DNA from: Clostridia bacterium
GTDB taxonomy: Bacteria > Bacillota > Clostridia > Oscillospirales > Acutalibacteraceae
Direction: 5' to 3'
DNA: 14,134 nucleotides
Assembly: GCA_900766945.1 (NCBI GenBank)
Contig: CAAFXD010000251.1
Span: forward strand, 1 to 14,134
Below, piece by piece: positions 6,581 to 14,134 of this stretch. Every line of letters starts with the position of its first letter. The stretch's first letter is position 1. Below the pieces are notes generated by a model. The model did not search any database. It was not told the DNA's origin and saw only the letters and a list, made by a program, of their open reading frames with translations. The position numbers and the translations under genes are program-made.

Positions 6581-7890
6581 AAGCGGCAGTCATCGGCGCG
6601 GGACTCGCGGGCGTAGAAGCGGCGTGGCAACTTACAAAACACGGCGTTGTGGTTGACCTTTACGAAATGAAGCCCGAAAAACGCTCCCCTGCGCACAAAA
6701 CCGATTGGTTCGCGGAATTGGTTTGCTCCAATTCCTTAAAAGCCGAACGGCACAATTCCGCCGCGGGGCTTTTGAAAGAGGAAATGGCTTCTTTCGGCTC
6801 TTTGTGCGTCGAAAGCGCCTTGCAGTCGCGCGTGCCCGCAGGCGGCGCGCTGGCGGTGGACCGCGACTGTTTCTCAAAATACATTACGAAAAAAATCGAA
6901 GAAAATCCGCAAATTACCGTCATTCGCAAAGAGGTATCCGACCTGCCCGACGGCTACGACGCGGTGATTATCGCGGCAGGGCCTTTGGCGAGCGACGGTA
7001 TCAGCGAAACGGTACGCGCACTTGCGGGGGACGGTCTGTCCTTTTATGACGCCGCCGCACCGATTGTCACCGCCGAAAGTATAGATATGGCGGAGGCGTT
7101 TACCCAGTCGCGCTATGACCGCGGCGGGGCGGACGATTATATCAACTGCCCGCTTGACAAAGCGCAGTACGAGGCGTTTTATGAAGCACTCGTAACCGCC
7201 GAAAGCGCAGAATTACACAGTTTTGACAAACGCAAAGATGTCTACGAGGGCTGTATGCCCATTGAGGTGCTCGCCTCGCGCGGGAAAGATGCCATGCGCT
7301 ACGGGCCGTTAAAGCCCGTGGGGCTTACCAATCCCAAAACGGGGCACCGCCCGTGGGCGAATTTGCAACTGCGCAAGGAAAATTGCGCGGGTACGCTTTA
7401 CAATTTGGTCGGTTTTCAAACCAATTTAAAATTCAGCGAGCAAAAGCGCGTGTTTTCGATGTTTCCGGCGCTCAAAAATGCGGAGTTTGTCCGCTACGGC
7501 GTAATGCACCGCAATACATTTTTAGATTCCCCGCGCCACTTAAACGGCGATTTCAGTTTACGAAGCCGCCCCGAAATCTTCTTTGCGGGGCAAATTACGG
7601 GCGTGGAAGGCTATATGGAGTCCGCCGCGTCGGGTATTTTGGCGGGCTTAAACGCCGCGCGGCGCTTACAGGCTCTGCCAACGGTGATTTTACCTGAAAC
7701 CACGATGATGGGCGCACTGTCGCGCTATATCAGTGATGAAAGTGTGCGCGATTTTCAGCCGATGGGTGCGAATTTCGGCGTCCTGCCGCCGCTTACAGAA
7801 AAAATCCGCGACAAAGCCTTGCGCTATACCGCGCTTGCCGACCGCGCCGAAGCGGATTTGCAGAAATTTAGGGAGGAACAAGGGCTATGA
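6577..7890 (+). CDS. trmFO: Methylenetetrahydrofolate-tRNA (uracil-5-)-methyltransferase TrmFO
   Basis: TrmFO is a cytoplasmic FAD enzyme that makes 5-methyluridine at position 54 in the T-loop of tRNA, taking the carbon from 5,10-methylenetetrahydrofolate rather than S-adenosylmethionine. The 437-residue product has the FAD-binding motif GAGLAG (7-12), the family block ELVCSNSLKAE with Cys50, Cys226 in EGCMPIEVLASRG, and the C-terminal FAD-binding block GQITGVEGYMESAASG. The two cysteines correspond to Cys53 and Cys226, implicated in catalysis in the Bacillus enzyme. The start ATG overlaps the topA stop as ATGA, with GGGAG at 6565-6569 (7-nt spacing). It also overlaps plsX by 4 nt. Presence of TrmFO points to folate-dependent T54 methylation in this organism. 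Confidence 0.97.
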   Translation: MKAAVIGAGLAGVEAAWQLTKHGVVVDLYEMKPEKRSPAHKTDWFAELVCSNSLKAERHNSAAGLLKEEMASFGSLCVESALQSRVPAGGALAVDRDCFSKYITKKIEENPQITVIRKEVSDLPDGYDAVIIAAGPLASDGISETVRALAGDGLSFYDAAAPIVTAESIDMAEAFTQSRYDRGGADDYINCPLDKAQYEAFYEALVTAESAELHSFDKRKDVYEGCMPIEVLASRGKDAMRYGPLKPVGLTNPKTGHRPWANLQLRKENCAGTLYNLVGFQTNLKFSEQKRVFSMFPALKNAEFVRYGVMHRNTFLDSPRHLNGDFSLRSRPEIFFAGQITGVEGYMESAASGILAGLNAARRLQALPTVILPETTMMGALSRYISDESVRDFQPMGANFGVLPPLTEKIRDKALRYTALADRAEADLQKFREEQGL

Positions 7891-8906
7891 ATATTTTAAT
7901 AGACGCATTCGGCGGCGACAACGCCCCGCTTGAAATCATCAAAGGGGCGCTGGACGCGCAAAAAGAATACAGCGTTTCTGTCACCTTGGTCGGGGACGAA
8001 GGAAAAATCAAAGCCTGTGCTAAGGAAAACAATTTAGATATTACTGCATTGGAAATTTTACAGGCAGACGAAGTATTTGAGATGGAAACCCAGCCGACCG
8101 AGATTATCAAATCGCGCAAAAACACCTCAATGGCGGTGGGGTTGCAAGCGCTTGCCGACGGCAAAGGCGACGCCTTTGTTTCGGCGGGCAGTACGGGCGC
8201 ATTGCTTGTGGGCGCGACCTTTATTGTCAAGCGGATTAAAGGTGTAAAACGCCCGGTTATCGGCGGCGTGATGCCCTCGGCAGAGAAGCCCTTTATTTTG
8301 GTCGACACGGGCGCGAATGTGGAATGCAGTGTGCCGATACTTTGCCAATTTGCGCATTTGGGCAATATTTATATGCAAAAGATTTTGGGCGTCGAAAATC
8401 CGCGCGTGGCGCTTGCCAATATCGGCACAGAGGAAACCAAAGGCACCAAATTGCAGGTGGAAGCCTACAAAGCTCTCTCGGAACAGCCCGATTTAAACTT
8501 TATCGGGAATATTGAAGTGCGCGATATTGCATTCGGCAAAGCCGATGTGATTGTCGCCGACGGCTTTACAGGCAATGTCATTCTCAAAATGTATGAGGGC
8601 GTTGCCAAAATGATTACCACCCAGCTCAAAACGATGTTCAAGAAAAACCCCGTGACGATGCTTTCCTACCTCGGTGTGAAGTCGGGTATGGACGATTTTG
8701 CGGAAAAAATGAACTACAAAAAGTACGGCGGCGCGCCGATTATCGGCGTGCAGAAAACCGTGATTAAAGCGCACGGCTCGTCCGACGCCTACGCGATTAA
8801 AAACGCCGTGCGGCAGGCGGTGGACTGCGTGACGGGCGATGTCGCGGGCGCTGTGGCAAAAACCTTGGGGAAAGGTGAGGGGAAAGATGCAGAACTTACA
8901 GAATAA
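7887..8906 (+). CDS. plsX: Phosphate acyltransferase PlsX
   Basis: PlsX converts acyl-ACP and phosphate to acyl-phosphate, the donor used by PlsY to acylate glycerol-3-phosphate at the start of phospholipid synthesis; it acts at the inner face of the membrane. The 339-residue protein shows family blocks: IDAFGGDNAP (5-14), SAGSTGALLVGA (99-110), DTGANVEC (140-147), NIGTEETKGT (178-187), DGFTGNVILK (225-234) and GGAPIIGV (281-288). The start overlaps the trmFO stop as ATGA, and GGGAGG (7871-7876) lies 10 nt upstream. The gene runs 20 nt into rnc. The commonly adjacent rpmF, fabD, fabG and acpP genes are absent on both sides, although PlsX uses the acpP product as its substrate carrier. Confidence 0.97.
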   Translation: MNILIDAFGGDNAPLEIIKGALDAQKEYSVSVTLVGDEGKIKACAKENNLDITALEILQADEVFEMETQPTEIIKSRKNTSMAVGLQALADGKGDAFVSAGSTGALLVGATFIVKRIKGVKRPVIGGVMPSAEKPFILVDTGANVECSVPILCQFAHLGNIYMQKILGVENPRVALANIGTEETKGTKLQVEAYKALSEQPDLNFIGNIEVRDIAFGKADVIVADGFTGNVILKMYEGVAKMITTQLKTMFKKNPVTMLSYLGVKSGMDDFAEKMNYKKYGGAPIIGVQKTVIKAHGSSDAYAIKNAVRQAVDCVTGDVAGAVAKTLGKGEGKDAELTE

Positions 8907-9564
8907 TTTGGGCTACACATTCAAAAATCCCGATTTGCTCTCTCGTGCGTTGACGCATTCGTCCTACGCGAACGAATACCATACGGGCACGGGCGACAAC
9001 GAACGGCTGGAATTTTTGGGCGACTCGGTATTGGGCTTTATCACGGCGGAATATCTGTTTGCCAATCATAAGGATTTCCCCGAAGGGGAACTGACAAAAC
9101 TGCGCGCCTATGCGGTGTGCGAAAAAAGTCTGTTTGCCTACGCGAAAGAAATTGAACTCGGCAAATACTTAAAACTCGGCAAAGGCGAGGAGCGCACCGG
9201 CGGCAGAAACCGCGCTTCGGTGCTGTCCGACGCGTTCGAGGCGGTCATTGCCGCGATTTATTTGGACGGCGGTATAGACGAAGCCAAAAAATTCGTGTTG
9301 CGCTTCGTGGTGCCCTATGTCGAGGCAAAGCCGACCTTTAAAGACTACAAAACGATGCTCCAAGAGGTGGTACAGCAAAACCACGGCGAGGCGCTCGAAT
9401 ATGTGCTGGTGTCCGAATCGGGGCCCGACCACGACAAGCATTTTGAAATGGAAGTGCACTTAAACAGCAATGTTTTGGGGCGCGGCGTCGGCGGCAGTAA
9501 AAAGAAAGCCGAGCAAAACGCCGCCAAAGAGGCGTTGGAGTTGATGGGCATTGAAACACGCTAA
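8887..9564 (+). CDS. rnc: Ribonuclease III
   Basis: RNase III cleaves double-stranded RNA in a Mg2+-dependent way and processes rRNA precursors and structured mRNAs. From ATG 8887 the product has 225 residues, a usual length. The endonuclease domain (about 1-150) carries the signature NERLEFLGDSVLG (38-50). The acidic residues E39, E42, D46, D115 and E118 align with known catalytic and metal-binding positions. A double-stranded RNA-binding domain follows (about 153-222), with GGSKKKAEQNAAKEAL near its end. An in-frame upstream start at 8839 would add 16 residues atypical for the family and lie deeper in plsX. ATG 8887 has purine-rich AAGGTGAGGGG just upstream (8872-8882). It overlaps plsX by 20 nt and the radical SAM gene by 14 nt. 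Confidence 0.96.
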   Translation: MQNLQNNLGYTFKNPDLLSRALTHSSYANEYHTGTGDNERLEFLGDSVLGFITAEYLFANHKDFPEGELTKLRAYAVCEKSLFAYAKEIELGKYLKLGKGEERTGGRNRASVLSDAFEAVIAAIYLDGGIDEAKKFVLRFVVPYVEAKPTFKDYKTMLQEVVQQNHGEALEYVLVSESGPDHDKHFEMEVHLNSNVLGRGVGGSKKKAEQNAAKEALELMGIETR

Positions 9565-10588
9565 TGTCGCGCTGTTCGTGCCGCACAAGGGATGCAAACA
9601 CGCGTGCAGTTTTTGCAATCAAACCACGATTTCGGGGGCGCAAAACGCCCCGACGCCCGACGATGTGCGCCGCGCGTGCGAAATCGCCGTAAACAGTCAA
9701 AAATGCAATCCCGAAGAAAGCGAAATTGCGTTTTTCGGGGGCAGTTTTACCGCAATCGAAAGGGACTATATGCGTGCCCTTTTGGCTGCGGCATTGCCGT
9801 ATATACAGGGCGGTTTTTTCCGCGGTGTGCGCATTTCCACACGCCCCGACTGTATCAACCGCGAAATCCTGTCTGCATTAAAAGACTTCGGTGTGACTTC
9901 GATTGAACTCGGCGCGCAAAGTATGTCCGACGCAGTTTTATACGCCAATCGCCGCGGGCACACGGCAAACGATGTACGGCGCGCGTCAAGGCTTATTTGC
10001 GAAGCGGGATTTTCCTTAGGGTTGCAAATGATGACGGGACTGTATTTAAGCGATGATGAAACCGACTTGCGCTCGGCAGAGGAACTGATTGCTTTACAGC
10101 CCGATTGTGTGCGGATTTATCCCACCGTGGTGTTAGAGGGCACGCACCTTGCCGCGCTTTACAAAAGCGGCGACTACACCCCGCAGACGCCGGATTCGGC
10201 CGTTCCCCTTTGCGCAAAACTGCTGTTGCGCTTTCACGAGGCGGGCATTCCCGTCATTCGCTTGGGGTTGCACAGCGGCGGCAATGTCGAGGACGGGTAT
10301 CTTGCGGGCGCATACCACCCCGCGTTTCGGGAACTTTGCGAGGGCGAAATTTATTTGCAAAAAATGCTTGAACATCTGCGCGCCTTGCCGCAAGATAGAG
10401 AATATCTGATAGAAGTCCCCGAAAAGTCGCTTTCCAAAGCCAAAGGACAGCAGAAAAGAAACGAAAAAGCATTGCGAAATTCGGGGCTTAGGTGTAAAAT
10501 AAAGGGTAACTTATTTTTAGAGGATTACGAAATTCAAATAAAGGAATTAGGCTATGATTTTAAAGTCGCTGGAAATGCAGGGGTTTAA
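9551..10588 (+). CDS. Elp3-like radical SAM protein of unassigned function
   Basis: The 345-residue protein has the radical SAM cluster motif CKHACSFC, with Cys15, Cys19 and Cys22 (CX3CX2C) to bind a 4Fe-4S cluster, then GGSFTAI (63-69), STRPD (96-100), ELGAQSM (119-125), PTVVLEGT (191-198) and GAYHPAFRELCEGEIY (253-268). These blocks resemble the radical SAM half of Elp3, the wobble-uridine tRNA-modifying enzyme, but the C-terminal acetyltransferase domain of full Elp3 is absent. Such short Elp3-like genes lie between rnc and smc in many Clostridia. Their substrate is not known to me; an RNA target is plausible from the family and the neighbours but is inference. The start is TTG 9551, overlapping rnc by 14 nt, with GGAG at 9537-9540. 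The 3' end overlaps smc by 35 nt. Confidence 0.85.
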   Translation: MKHANVALFVPHKGCKHACSFCNQTTISGAQNAPTPDDVRRACEIAVNSQKCNPEESEIAFFGGSFTAIERDYMRALLAAALPYIQGGFFRGVRISTRPDCINREILSALKDFGVTSIELGAQSMSDAVLYANRRGHTANDVRRASRLICEAGFSLGLQMMTGLYLSDDETDLRSAEELIALQPDCVRIYPTVVLEGTHLAALYKSGDYTPQTPDSAVPLCAKLLLRFHEAGIPVIRLGLHSGGNVEDGYLAGAYHPAFRELCEGEIYLQKMLEHLRALPQDREYLIEVPEKSLSKAKGQQKRNEKALRNSGLRCKIKGNLFLEDYEIQIKELGYDFKVAGNAGV

Positions 10589-13500
10589 GTCCTTCCCGGA
10601 CAAAACCGTGCTGGAATTTAATAAGGGCATTACCGCGGTTGTCGGGCCGAACGGCAGCGGCAAAAGCAACATTTCCGACGCGGTGCGCTGGGTGCTCGGC
10701 GAACAGTCCACCAAAAATTTGCGCGGGTCGAAAATGGAAGATGTCGTCTTTATGGGCACGGACCTGCGCAAAGCCAAAGGCTATGCCGAGGTCACCCTGC
10801 GTTTTGACAACAAAGACCGCACGCTCGCGAAAGATACCGACGAAGTGTCGGTCACACGCCGCTACTACCGTTCGGGCGAGAGCGAATATATCATCAACGG
10901 CGAAAACGCCCGCTTGCGCGACATCAACGAGTTGTTTATGGACACGGGTCTCGGGCGCGACGGGTACTCTATCGTCGGGCAGGGCAAAATTGCCGAAATG
11001 GTGTCGTCCAAAGCCGCCGAGCGCCGCGATATGCTCGAAGAAGCGGCGGGGATTTCCCATTTCCGCTACCGCCGCAACGACGCGAACAAGCGCCTTGCCG
11101 CGGCGGAGGAAAATCTGTTGCGCCTGCGCGATATTTTGACGGAACTCGAAGGGCGCGTCGGGCCTTTAAAAACGCAAAGCGAAAAGGCGCAGAAGTTTTT
11201 GGTGCTTGCCGAGGAAAAAAAGCAACTCGAAATCGGCACTTGGCTTTATACGATTGACAAAACCAACGACCGCCTGCGCGAGCAGGAGCATAAAATTGCC
11301 ACCGCCGAGGCAGGGCACAAGGCGGCGGCAGACGAATTGGAAATTATCGGCGAAAAGATTGACAGCGCCGCCGAGAAAACGCGCGAAATCAATGTGCAGA
11401 TTGAAGAAATCCGCAACGCCGCCGCGCATTTTGAGGAGCAGGCGTCTGCGCTCGATGCACAGGCTCGCGTGGAGGAAAACTCCGTTTTACATAATACCGA
11501 GGCAATGGAGCGCCTGAAAGCGGACAAACTGTCCGAAAACGAAACCGAACAGCATTTGGAAGAACGCATTGCCGAATGCCGCGCCACAGCCGAACAAAGC
11601 GAACAGGCGGCGACCGCCTTGCAGGCGGAACTTTCCGCCCTTGCCGACGCGCAGGAAAAAAACACAGGCGACGCCGCGCAGTATTCCGAAGCGGCGGCGG
11701 CGCTTTCCGCAGAGGTTTCCGCGCTGTCCGTGGCGATTGCCGACAACCGCGTAACCGCCGAAACCGCCAATTCTTCGGTGGAGGAAATCCGCACCCGCAT
11801 TGCGGCGATTGACGCGCAACTCGGCGGGCGGCAGGATACCTACGAAACCTACAAGCAAAACAAAGAAAAGGCACTCTCCGCGCTGAACACCTGCCTTGAA
11901 ACCATACAAAGCGTGCAAAACGCCATGGACGGCTATTCCATGCGCTTTGAAAGCCGCGCCCAAAAAGCCGAAACCATTAAACAAAATATCGAAGAAAAAG
12001 AGCGCGAGGTGCACAAAACGGCGGACCGTATTCGCCTGCTTTCCGACCTCGAAAAGAATATGGAGGGCTACCAAGGCGCGGTCAAAGCCGTGATGCGCGA
12101 ATCTGCGCGTGGGGCGCTTCGCGGCATACACGGGCCGCTGTCCCAACTCATCACCGTGAAGCCCAAATACACCGCGGCGATTGAAACCGCCCTCGGCGCG
12201 GCAATCCAGAATATCGTGACCGATACCGAAAACGATGCGAAACGCGCCATTCAGTTTTTGAAAGAATCCCGCGCAGGACGCGCGACTTTCCTGCCGATTG
12301 CGGCAATCCGCGCCCGCGAATTTACCGAAAAGGGCTTGGATGACCAATACGGCTTTGTCAGTATGGCGGCGGATTTGGTCGCAACCGACAAGCAGTATAC
12401 CGAAATTATCCGCGCGCAGTTGGCGCGCACCGTTGTGGCGGAGGATATGGACGCGGCAATCGCGATTGCGAAAAAATACAATTACCGTTTCCGCATTGTT
12501 ACGCTGGACGGGCAGGTTATTAACGCAGGCGGCTCCATGACGGGCGGCTCGCGCGCACAGAATGCGGGCATTTTAAGCCGTGGCAACGAAATCGAAAAAC
12601 TGCAAAAAGAATTGAATGCGGCGCAGACCGAATTGGCGACGATGCAGTCCGACTATAAACTGTTCACCGAGGACCTCGCCGCCGCGCGTGCCCAATTGGA
12701 GGGCGCGCAGGGCGACCTGTTGCGTGCGAACGAGGCAAAAATCCGCCGGGAGGGCGAATTAAAACTCGCTGAAGAGCAACTTTCTTCCGTATCGGGCACG
12801 GTACGCGAATTGGCAGAGGAAAAAGAAACGCTCGAACACCGTATTGATACCGTGCTCGAAAATGCCGCCGCCGCGCGCGAAGTGTCGGAAACGCAAACCG
12901 CCGAATTACGCGAGAAAGAACAGGCGCTCGAAAAATTGACGGGTGACCGCGAGGCGCTTGCCGCCGCGCGGGAATCGCTGTCGCAAAAGGCATCGGAGTT
13001 GCGGTTGCAAATTATGGCACTTGAAAAAGACGCACAATCCGCGCGCGACGAAATGCAGCATTTGGAAAACCGCAAATTGAGCCATACCGACAAGCAAGGC
13101 ACTTTGGACAGCGAAATCGCCGCCTACGAAGCGAAGAACGCCGAACTGCTGCAAAATATCGAAAATTTAAAAGCAAACGCCGCAGCCTTACGGGAAAACA
13201 ACGGTGCTTCGCGCGCGAAAATCGACGAATTGCTGACACAGCGCGACACACTCGAAAAAGAAACCAACGATTTGCGCACCTTGGAGCGCGCCAAATCCGT
13301 GGAACGCGAGAATTTAAGCGGCGAACTTGCCCGTTTGGAAGAACGCAAAATCGCCATGCGCAAAGAGTATGACGACCTGACTGCCAAATTGTTTGAGGAA
13401 TACAGTCTGACGCGCCGTGAGGCGGCGGCGCTGGAAATCGAAATCGAGGATTTCTCGGCGGCAAATAAACGCTTAAACGAATTAAAAGGGCAAATCCGCG

Positions 13501-14123
13501 CGCTCGGCTCGGTCAATGTTTCGGCGATTGAGGAATACAAAGAGGTTTCCGAGCGGTATGAATTTATGTCGGAGCAGATTTCCGATGTGGAGCGTTCGCG
13601 CGACGAGCTCAACAAGTTAATCCGCGAACTGACGGACAATATGGCACAGCAGTTCCGCGATAAATTCCGTTTAATTAACACCGCATTCGGCGAAACCTTT
13701 TCCGAACTGTTCGGCGGCGGCAGGGCAGAGCTCCTGCTTTCCGACGAGCACGATATTCTCGAAAGCGATATTGAGATTAAAGTCCAGCCGCCCGGGAAAA
13801 ACTTAAAGAGTATTGAGCCGCTGTCGGGCGGGGAAAAGGGCTTGGCGGCAATCTCGTTACTGTTTGCGATTTTGAAGGTCACGCCCGCGCCGTTCTGTAT
13901 TTTCGACGAGGTCGAAGCGGCGCTGGACGATGTGAATGTGTCGCGCTACGCGCAGTATGTGCGCCGTATGACCAAAAACACGCAGTTCATTTTGATTACG
14001 CACCGCCGCGGCACCATGGAAGAAGCCGATGTGCTTTACGGCGTGACCATGCAGGAGAGCGGCGTATCGAAACTGCTGGAACTTAAAACCGCCGAAATGG
14101 CGAAGCAGCTTGGGCTCGCGTAA
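10554..14123 (+). CDS. smc: Chromosome segregation protein SMC (condensin ATPase)
   Basis: SMC forms the bacterial condensin ring with ScpA and ScpB, extruding and aligning DNA to compact and separate chromosomes. The 1189-residue protein is full length. The N-terminal ATPase head has Walker A GPNGSGKSN (31-39) and a Q-loop region around GQGKIAEMV. A first coiled coil spans about 170-500, and a globular hinge about 505-670 ends in GGSMTGGSR. A second coiled coil runs to about 1020, and the C-terminal head carries the ABC signature LSGGEKG (from 1090) and Walker B FCIFDEVEAALDD (D1118, E1119). The start ATG is set by AAGGA (10541-10545, 8-nt spacing) and by the canonical N-terminus MILKSLEMQGFKSF. 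Its first 35 bases overlap the radical SAM gene. scpA and scpB are not in the window; ftsY often follows smc. Confidence 0.98.
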   Translation: MILKSLEMQGFKSFPDKTVLEFNKGITAVVGPNGSGKSNISDAVRWVLGEQSTKNLRGSKMEDVVFMGTDLRKAKGYAEVTLRFDNKDRTLAKDTDEVSVTRRYYRSGESEYIINGENARLRDINELFMDTGLGRDGYSIVGQGKIAEMVSSKAAERRDMLEEAAGISHFRYRRNDANKRLAAAEENLLRLRDILTELEGRVGPLKTQSEKAQKFLVLAEEKKQLEIGTWLYTIDKTNDRLREQEHKIATAEAGHKAAADELEIIGEKIDSAAEKTREINVQIEEIRNAAAHFEEQASALDAQARVEENSVLHNTEAMERLKADKLSENETEQHLEERIAECRATAEQSEQAATALQAELSALADAQEKNTGDAAQYSEAAAALSAEVSALSVAIADNRVTAETANSSVEEIRTRIAAIDAQLGGRQDTYETYKQNKEKALSALNTCLETIQSVQNAMDGYSMRFESRAQKAETIKQNIEEKEREVHKTADRIRLLSDLEKNMEGYQGAVKAVMRESARGALRGIHGPLSQLITVKPKYTAAIETALGAAIQNIVTDTENDAKRAIQFLKESRAGRATFLPIAAIRAREFTEKGLDDQYGFVSMAADLVATDKQYTEIIRAQLARTVVAEDMDAAIAIAKKYNYRFRIVTLDGQVINAGGSMTGGSRAQNAGILSRGNEIEKLQKELNAAQTELATMQSDYKLFTEDLAAARAQLEGAQGDLLRANEAKIRREGELKLAEEQLSSVSGTVRELAEEKETLEHRIDTVLENAAAAREVSETQTAELREKEQALEKLTGDREALAAARESLSQKASELRLQIMALEKDAQSARDEMQHLENRKLSHTDKQGTLDSEIAAYEAKNAELLQNIENLKANAAALRENNGASRAKIDELLTQRDTLEKETNDLRTLERAKSVERENLSGELARLEERKIAMRKEYDDLTAKLFEEYSLTRREAAALEIEIEDFSAANKRLNELKGQIRALGSVNVSAIEEYKEVSERYEFMSEQISDVERSRDELNKLIRELTDNMAQQFRDKFRLINTAFGETFSELFGGGRAELLLSDEHDILESDIEIKVQPPGKNLKSIEPLSGGEKGLAAISLLFAILKVTPAPFCIFDEVEAALDDVNVSRYAQYVRRMTKNTQFILITHRRGTMEEADVLYGVTMQESGVSKLLELKTAEMAKQLGLA

Positions 14124-14134
14124 TCTTGGCTGTC

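Noticed and set aside
8839..8886. Upstream in-frame start for rnc at 8839
   Set aside because: The 16 added residues are plsX sequence read in another frame and are not typical of RNase III; ATG 8887 follows purine-rich AAGGTGAGGGG.
11487..12347. A 286-codon minus-strand open frame inside smc
   Set aside because: It is antisense to an intact conserved smc; long antisense frames arise from GC-biased third codon positions, and the translation has no recognisable domain.
13124..13882. A 252-codon Ser-rich minus-strand open frame inside smc
   Set aside because: Serine-rich composition with no domain is typical of the complement of Glu/Ala/Arg-rich coiled-coil coding sequence; smc is clearly the real gene.
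1..14134. CRISPR array, tRNA/rRNA genes, prophage, transposase or defence system
   Set aside because: No direct-repeat array, cloverleaf, rRNA segment, transposase or defence motif was seen on either strand; almost all sequence is explained by intact housekeeping genes.

Overview
The window looks like chromosomal housekeeping DNA from an anaerobic Firmicute, most likely class Clostridia (an Oscillospiraceae/Ruminococcaceae-like lineage). The reasons are strong GGAGG-type ribosome binding sites, an L20-type leader in front of infC-rpmI-rplT, a sporulation-type PdaB deacetylase, the dprA-topA-trmFO order, and an Elp3-like radical SAM gene between rnc and smc. This placement is inferred from protein character and gene order, not from a search. 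No prophage, IS, CRISPR array, tRNA, rRNA or defence gene was seen, and I found no undescribed multi-gene system.

Layout. Bases 1-215 hold no gene. They contain an imperfect inverted repeat (28-113) that resembles a dispersed intergenic element. A PdaB-like polysaccharide deacetylase lies on the minus strand (216-989). The divergent intergenic region (990-1239) carries a good sigma-A promoter (1050-1078) and a structured leader ending in an intrinsic terminator (1188-1217). This is the expected architecture for L20 autoregulation of infC-rpmI-rplT (1240-2379) by transcription attenuation. infC most probably starts at a rare AUC codon. A second terminator (2384-2428) follows rplT.

From 2446 to 14123 eight plus-strand genes are packed with overlaps or very short gaps: a TrmH/SpoU-family rRNA methyltransferase, dprA, topA, trmFO, plsX, rnc, an Elp3-like radical SAM protein and smc. 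Junctions are a 4-nt overlap (trmH/dprA), an 11-nt gap (dprA/topA), then overlaps of 4, 4, 20, 14 and 35 nt. This suggests one translationally coupled transcript covering RNA modification and processing, recombination, supercoiling, chromosome organisation and the first committed step of phospholipid synthesis.

The main points for a second look are the leader's predicted antiterminator/terminator switch, the AUC start of infC, the missing acpP and fab genes between plsX and rnc, the unassigned radical SAM gene, the 35-nt overlap into smc, the lack of a visible promoter for the eight-gene unit, and the edge repeat. The window ends 11 bases after the smc stop.
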